A stretch of DNA of 64,000 nt from Verrucomicrobia bacterium IMCC26134. GTDB taxonomy: Bacteria; Verrucomicrobiota; Verrucomicrobiia; Opitutales; Opitutaceae. Positions 61,932 to 64,000 of the stretch are shown here, one piece after another. Under the pieces are notes generated by a model. That model ran no database searches. It was not told the DNA's origin and was given only the letters and a program-made list of their open reading frames with translations. Numbering within the stretch: the first letter of the stretch is position 1; each line of letters begins with the position of its first letter. The position numbers were made by a program, and so were the translations under genes. The stretch is from the NCBI GenBank assembly GCA_000972765.1, contig CP011265.1, positions 558,001 to 622,000 on the forward strand, written 5' to 3'.

Positions 61932-62419
61932 AGGAATAAAGTGGCGGGCGTCAGGGCGGTTTGGCGGGTTTTGTTGACTCTGTATACGCTACTTAGCGCG
62001 AATCGGGCCAACTTGTCGGCCGGCTTTGCTAAAATAATTCTTTGATTAGTCGAACAAAAGAGAAGGACAAAAGTGCGTCGAAGCAGGCACTATCAACCAT
62101 AATGCTCTTCGAACCTAAGACAGGGACCTGACCGTCGCAGACCACCCCTTTGTAATTCAGATCGAAAGAGCGTTTAAGAATAATTGGTAAAATGAGTTGA
62201 CCTTTTAAAAGGTTGATCGCAGCTTAGCCGTGTTCCCGCATAGCGGGGACATTTTGGGGTAACCTAGAAAACAAATGGCCGGTCGCTTAGGGGTAGGCGA
62301 CCGGCCAACTTATTTTATAAGGATTGAAGGGCACGTAAGCGGAATTTAACCCTCTTTAAAATTCTGAAGTATATCTGTTAGGTTTTTCTATTTCAGTAGC
62401 TTAGGTGTCTTTTATACCT
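61932..62419. other. 488-base gap, AT-richer than its surroundings
   Basis: This gap lies between the exbB start and the DUF420 gene stop, both minus. It should hold the exbB promoter on its left and a terminator on its right. Two hairpins are visible: an 8-bp stem at 62232-62250 (one G-T pair) and a perfect 10-bp stem at 62277-62306. A 64-codon minus-strand open stretch at 62029-62223 lacks an initiator at its 5' end and matches nothing I know. Confidence 0.6.
62277..62306 (-). terminator. Perfect 10-bp hairpin downstream of the DUF420 gene
   Basis: GGCCGGTCGC at 62277-62286 and GCGACCGGCC at 62297-62306 enclose a 10-base loop. On the minus strand a T-rich tract (ATTTGTTTTC) follows. It is 114 bases beyond the stop of the DUF420 gene and probably ends the ctaA-cyoE-DUF420 transcript. 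Confidence 0.7.
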
Positions 62420-62872
62420 TCAATTCGAGGGCCACCATTGATAGAGGAAAAAGTAGACTAAAACGCCGGTCACACTGACGTAATACCAGATAGGAAACGT
62501 GAATTTAGCCCAGCGTTTATGGTTAACGAAGTCCCCTTTGAAGGCGAAGGCAAAGGTTCTGGGCACGAGATAGGCGATGCTGATCGCAAGTAGTATGTGG
62601 CTAATTAGCATTGTGTAATAGACCACTGCGATGGCACCGGTGCCGCCGAATTTTGTATGGACCGCTTCGCCCGGACCTAGGGTCGCGCCTTTGAGGTATT
62701 TGTGGGTTAGATAACCAACAAGAAAAACGGCTGAGACAATCCCCGCCGTGAACATGCAAGCGCGATGAGCGTTTTTATTGCCTCGTTTGATAAAAACATA
62801 ACCCGCTGAAATCAACACGGTAGCGAGGGCATTTAATGCGGCATTAATAGGAGGTATGTCAGATATGGTCAT
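62420..62872 (-). CDS. DUF420 membrane protein (CtaM-like)
   Basis: The 150-residue product has four membrane helices and the DUF420 pattern: FIKRGNKNAHRACMFTA with a conserved His, YLTHKYLKG, YYTMLISHILLAI and FVNHKRWAKFTFPIWYYVSVTGV. DUF420 proteins sit with heme-copper oxidase genes, and the Staphylococcus aureus member (CtaM) is needed for heme-A oxidase maturation. It follows cyoE on the same strand after 46 bases. A role in heme-A oxidase assembly is inferred. Confidence 0.88.
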   Translation of the reverse strand: MTISDIPPINAALNALATVLISAGYVFIKRGNKNAHRACMFTAGIVSAVFLVGYLTHKYLKGATLGPGEAVHTKFGGTGAIAVVYYTMLISHILLAISIAYLVPRTFAFAFKGDFVNHKRWAKFTFPIWYYVSVTGVLVYFFLYQWWPSN

Positions 62873-62918
62873 GTGATATAAGCATTTGAGTTTACTTCAT
62901 GTTTTCCGGAATGGCGTC

Positions 62919-63836
62919 TCAACCATTTAAAACAAGACGATCGATAACCAGCATTCCAAGCTGAAGAGGTAGCCAGCCTATGGAAGTCAAAAACAGTTTT
63001 CGAGCCTGCGTGTCGCGGGTGCTTGGGCGTGTAAAGGCAATGGCACGAAAGAGAAACCACAAGCCCAGCACGGTGGTGACGATTGCGTAGACAAGTCCTG
63101 TCATGCCGAGTGCATAGGGCAACAAGCACAGCACAACCAAGGCGACCGTATTTATCAGTGACCATCGTGCCACTTGCGCCCCATCAGGGTCTCTAACGGG
63201 GAGCATCGGGAAATTCACCGCCGCGTAATCGTGGCGGTAAGTCCATGCGACCGCCATGAAATGGGGTATCTGCCAGGTCAGAAGAATACCGAATAGAATC
63301 CAGCCCAGCGCCCCCACACGAATCACGCCACCTTCTCCCGCCGCCCAGCCGATGAGTGGTGGCAGAGCTCCTGCAACCGCGCCTAGCTCAGTGGACCAAC
63401 GGGAAACACGTTTAGCAGGCGTATAGAGAGCGAGGTAGCTTACGATGGTCGCCAACGCGAAGGCGGTAGCCAGTCCGTTCACTTTTGCGAACAGCAATCC
63501 GAGTCCTATTGCGCACAGGCCCCAGCCAAGGATAAAAGCGGAGCCTGGTGCGACCTTCCCGGTCGGAATTGGCCGGTCAGCGGTGCGTTCCATGCGCGCG
63601 TCCGTGTCACTTTCCATCCACTGGTTAACGGCTGCTACACCTCCTGCACAAGCGCAGGTGCCGGCGCAAAGATAGAAAAATTCGGCCGGATGCCATCCCG
63701 GTTTTACGGCGGCATAGCCGACGAGCGTAGTGACTACGGATAGGAAACTCAGCCGCGGTTTGGTGAGCTCCATGTAGTCGCCGAAGCGCGCTGGTGGGAG
63801 AGCCTCTTGCGTGCTCGGGGTTAATAAATCTTTCAT
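62919..63836 (-). CDS. cyoE: Protoheme IX farnesyltransferase (heme O synthase)
   Basis: The 305-residue product is a UbiA-superfamily membrane prenyltransferase with about nine helices. NQWMESDTDARMERTADRPIPTGK carries the first Asp-rich motif and the DRP signature of CyoE/CtaB, and HFMAVAWTYRHDYAAVNFPMLPV the second conserved region. It adds a farnesyl group to heme b to make heme O. The start overlaps the ctaA stop as ATGA. Its length matches the family. Confidence 0.95.
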   Translation of the reverse strand: MKDLLTPSTQEALPPARFGDYMELTKPRLSFLSVVTTLVGYAAVKPGWHPAEFFYLCAGTCACAGGVAAVNQWMESDTDARMERTADRPIPTGKVAPGSAFILGWGLCAIGLGLLFAKVNGLATAFALATIVSYLALYTPAKRVSRWSTELGAVAGALPPLIGWAAGEGGVIRVGALGWILFGILLTWQIPHFMAVAWTYRHDYAAVNFPMLPVRDPDGAQVARWSLINTVALVVLCLLPYALGMTGLVYAIVTTVLGLWFLFRAIAFTRPSTRDTQARKLFLTSIGWLPLQLGMLVIDRLVLNG

Positions 63837-64000
63837 TTCGTGGTTTCTCCGCCGGCCAATGCATCACGGTGAATCCACCACGTCAGGGCGAACGTAAGGG
63901 CGAGCAGACAAGCCCCGACGATCACATGTGCGGTGGTGTAGTAAGGATCACGCCCGCTCCATACCGAGCCGATACCGAGAGAGACCTGCAGCACCAGCAA
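63833..64000 (-). CDS. ctaA: Heme A synthase, C-terminal fragment (runs off right edge)
   Basis: From the window end to a TGA at 63835-63833 there are 55 codons in one open frame. It encodes LLVLQVSLGIGSVW, then TTAHVIVGACLLALTFAL, which match the last two membrane helices of CtaA/COX15, including the conserved His that binds heme. The N-terminal part lies outside the window. CtaA oxidises heme O to heme A. Overlap with cyoE (ATGA) supports the assignment. Confidence 0.8.
   Translation of the reverse strand: MLVLQVSLGIGSVWSGRDPYYTTAHVIVGACLLALTFALTWWIHRDALAGGETTK

Noticed and set aside
62029-62223. A 64-codon minus-strand open stretch in the gap before the DUF420 gene
   Set aside because: No ATG, GTG or TTG near its 5' end (first ATG at codon 42), no ribosome site and no recognised family. 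It is recorded as an observation, not as a gene.
1-64000. CRISPR arrays, tRNA or rRNA genes, intact insertion sequences and prophage genes
   Set aside because: I looked for regular short repeats, tRNA-like cloverleaf ends, rRNA stretches and transposase or integrase motifs and found none that hold up.

Overview
The window looks like a chromosomal segment of a Gram-negative, aerobic member of the Verrucomicrobiota, most likely the Opitutaceae. Supporting signs are high GC, lipid A genes with an LpxC-FabZ fusion, alternative complex III next to a cbb3 oxidase, large secreted FecR proteins, a carbohydrate locus with sulfatase, GH2 and GH43-like enzymes, and a very large sigma factor. The taxonomic call is inferred from gene content; no rRNA or tRNA gene was seen.

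Layout. Positions 1-6352 (minus) hold RhaT, a secreted five-blade-propeller glycosidase, an ECF sigma factor fused to a membrane anchor and a long helical-repeat domain, and a paralogous repeat protein that runs off the left edge. A secreted GH2 enzyme follows at 6616-9045 (plus). Positions 9131-18964 (minus) are a run of eight same-strand genes: propeller glycosidase, sulfatase with an extra C-terminal domain, small membrane protein, aldose 1-epimerase, a desaturase/Rieske/NqrF-like reductase fusion, two TIM-barrel sugar isomerase-like proteins and a Gfo/Idh/MocA dehydrogenase. The fusion resembles a one-chain version of the rhizopine MocD/MocE/MocF system, so the locus may take up and oxidatively demethylate an O-methylated, sulfated sugar. 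This is the best candidate for an undescribed system here.

Positions 19084-21500 (plus) encode a polar amino acid ABC importer. Then come an alpha/beta hydrolase, LpxC-FabZ, LpxA and a UDP-glucose dehydrogenase of eukaryote-like sequence (21703-26335, plus). Positions 26477-34475 (minus) encode a von Willebrand A autotransporter, an outer-membrane beta-barrel and a 1569-residue FecR protein with internal repeats. Divergent from it is a CHASE2 adenylate cyclase translationally coupled to a second FecR protein (34601-37818). Positions 37832-43658 (minus) carry a nitronate monooxygenase-like protein and a three-gene set of ABCG-like transporter, lipoprotein and large secreted protein; trpA follows on plus.

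Positions 44740-56542 (plus) form a respiratory block: small signal-peptide protein, ActA-ActF, a small membrane protein, CcoS, CcoN, CcoO and a monoheme CcoP-like subunit. Together they should move electrons from quinol to oxygen. A META-domain lipoprotein follows. Positions 57157-61931 (minus) are a Ton energy system (ExbB, two ExbD, TonB, TPR protein, two coiled-coil paralogues). After an AT-richer 488-base gap come DUF420/CtaM-like, CyoE and a truncated CtaA (minus), which suggests a heme-A oxidase beyond the right edge.
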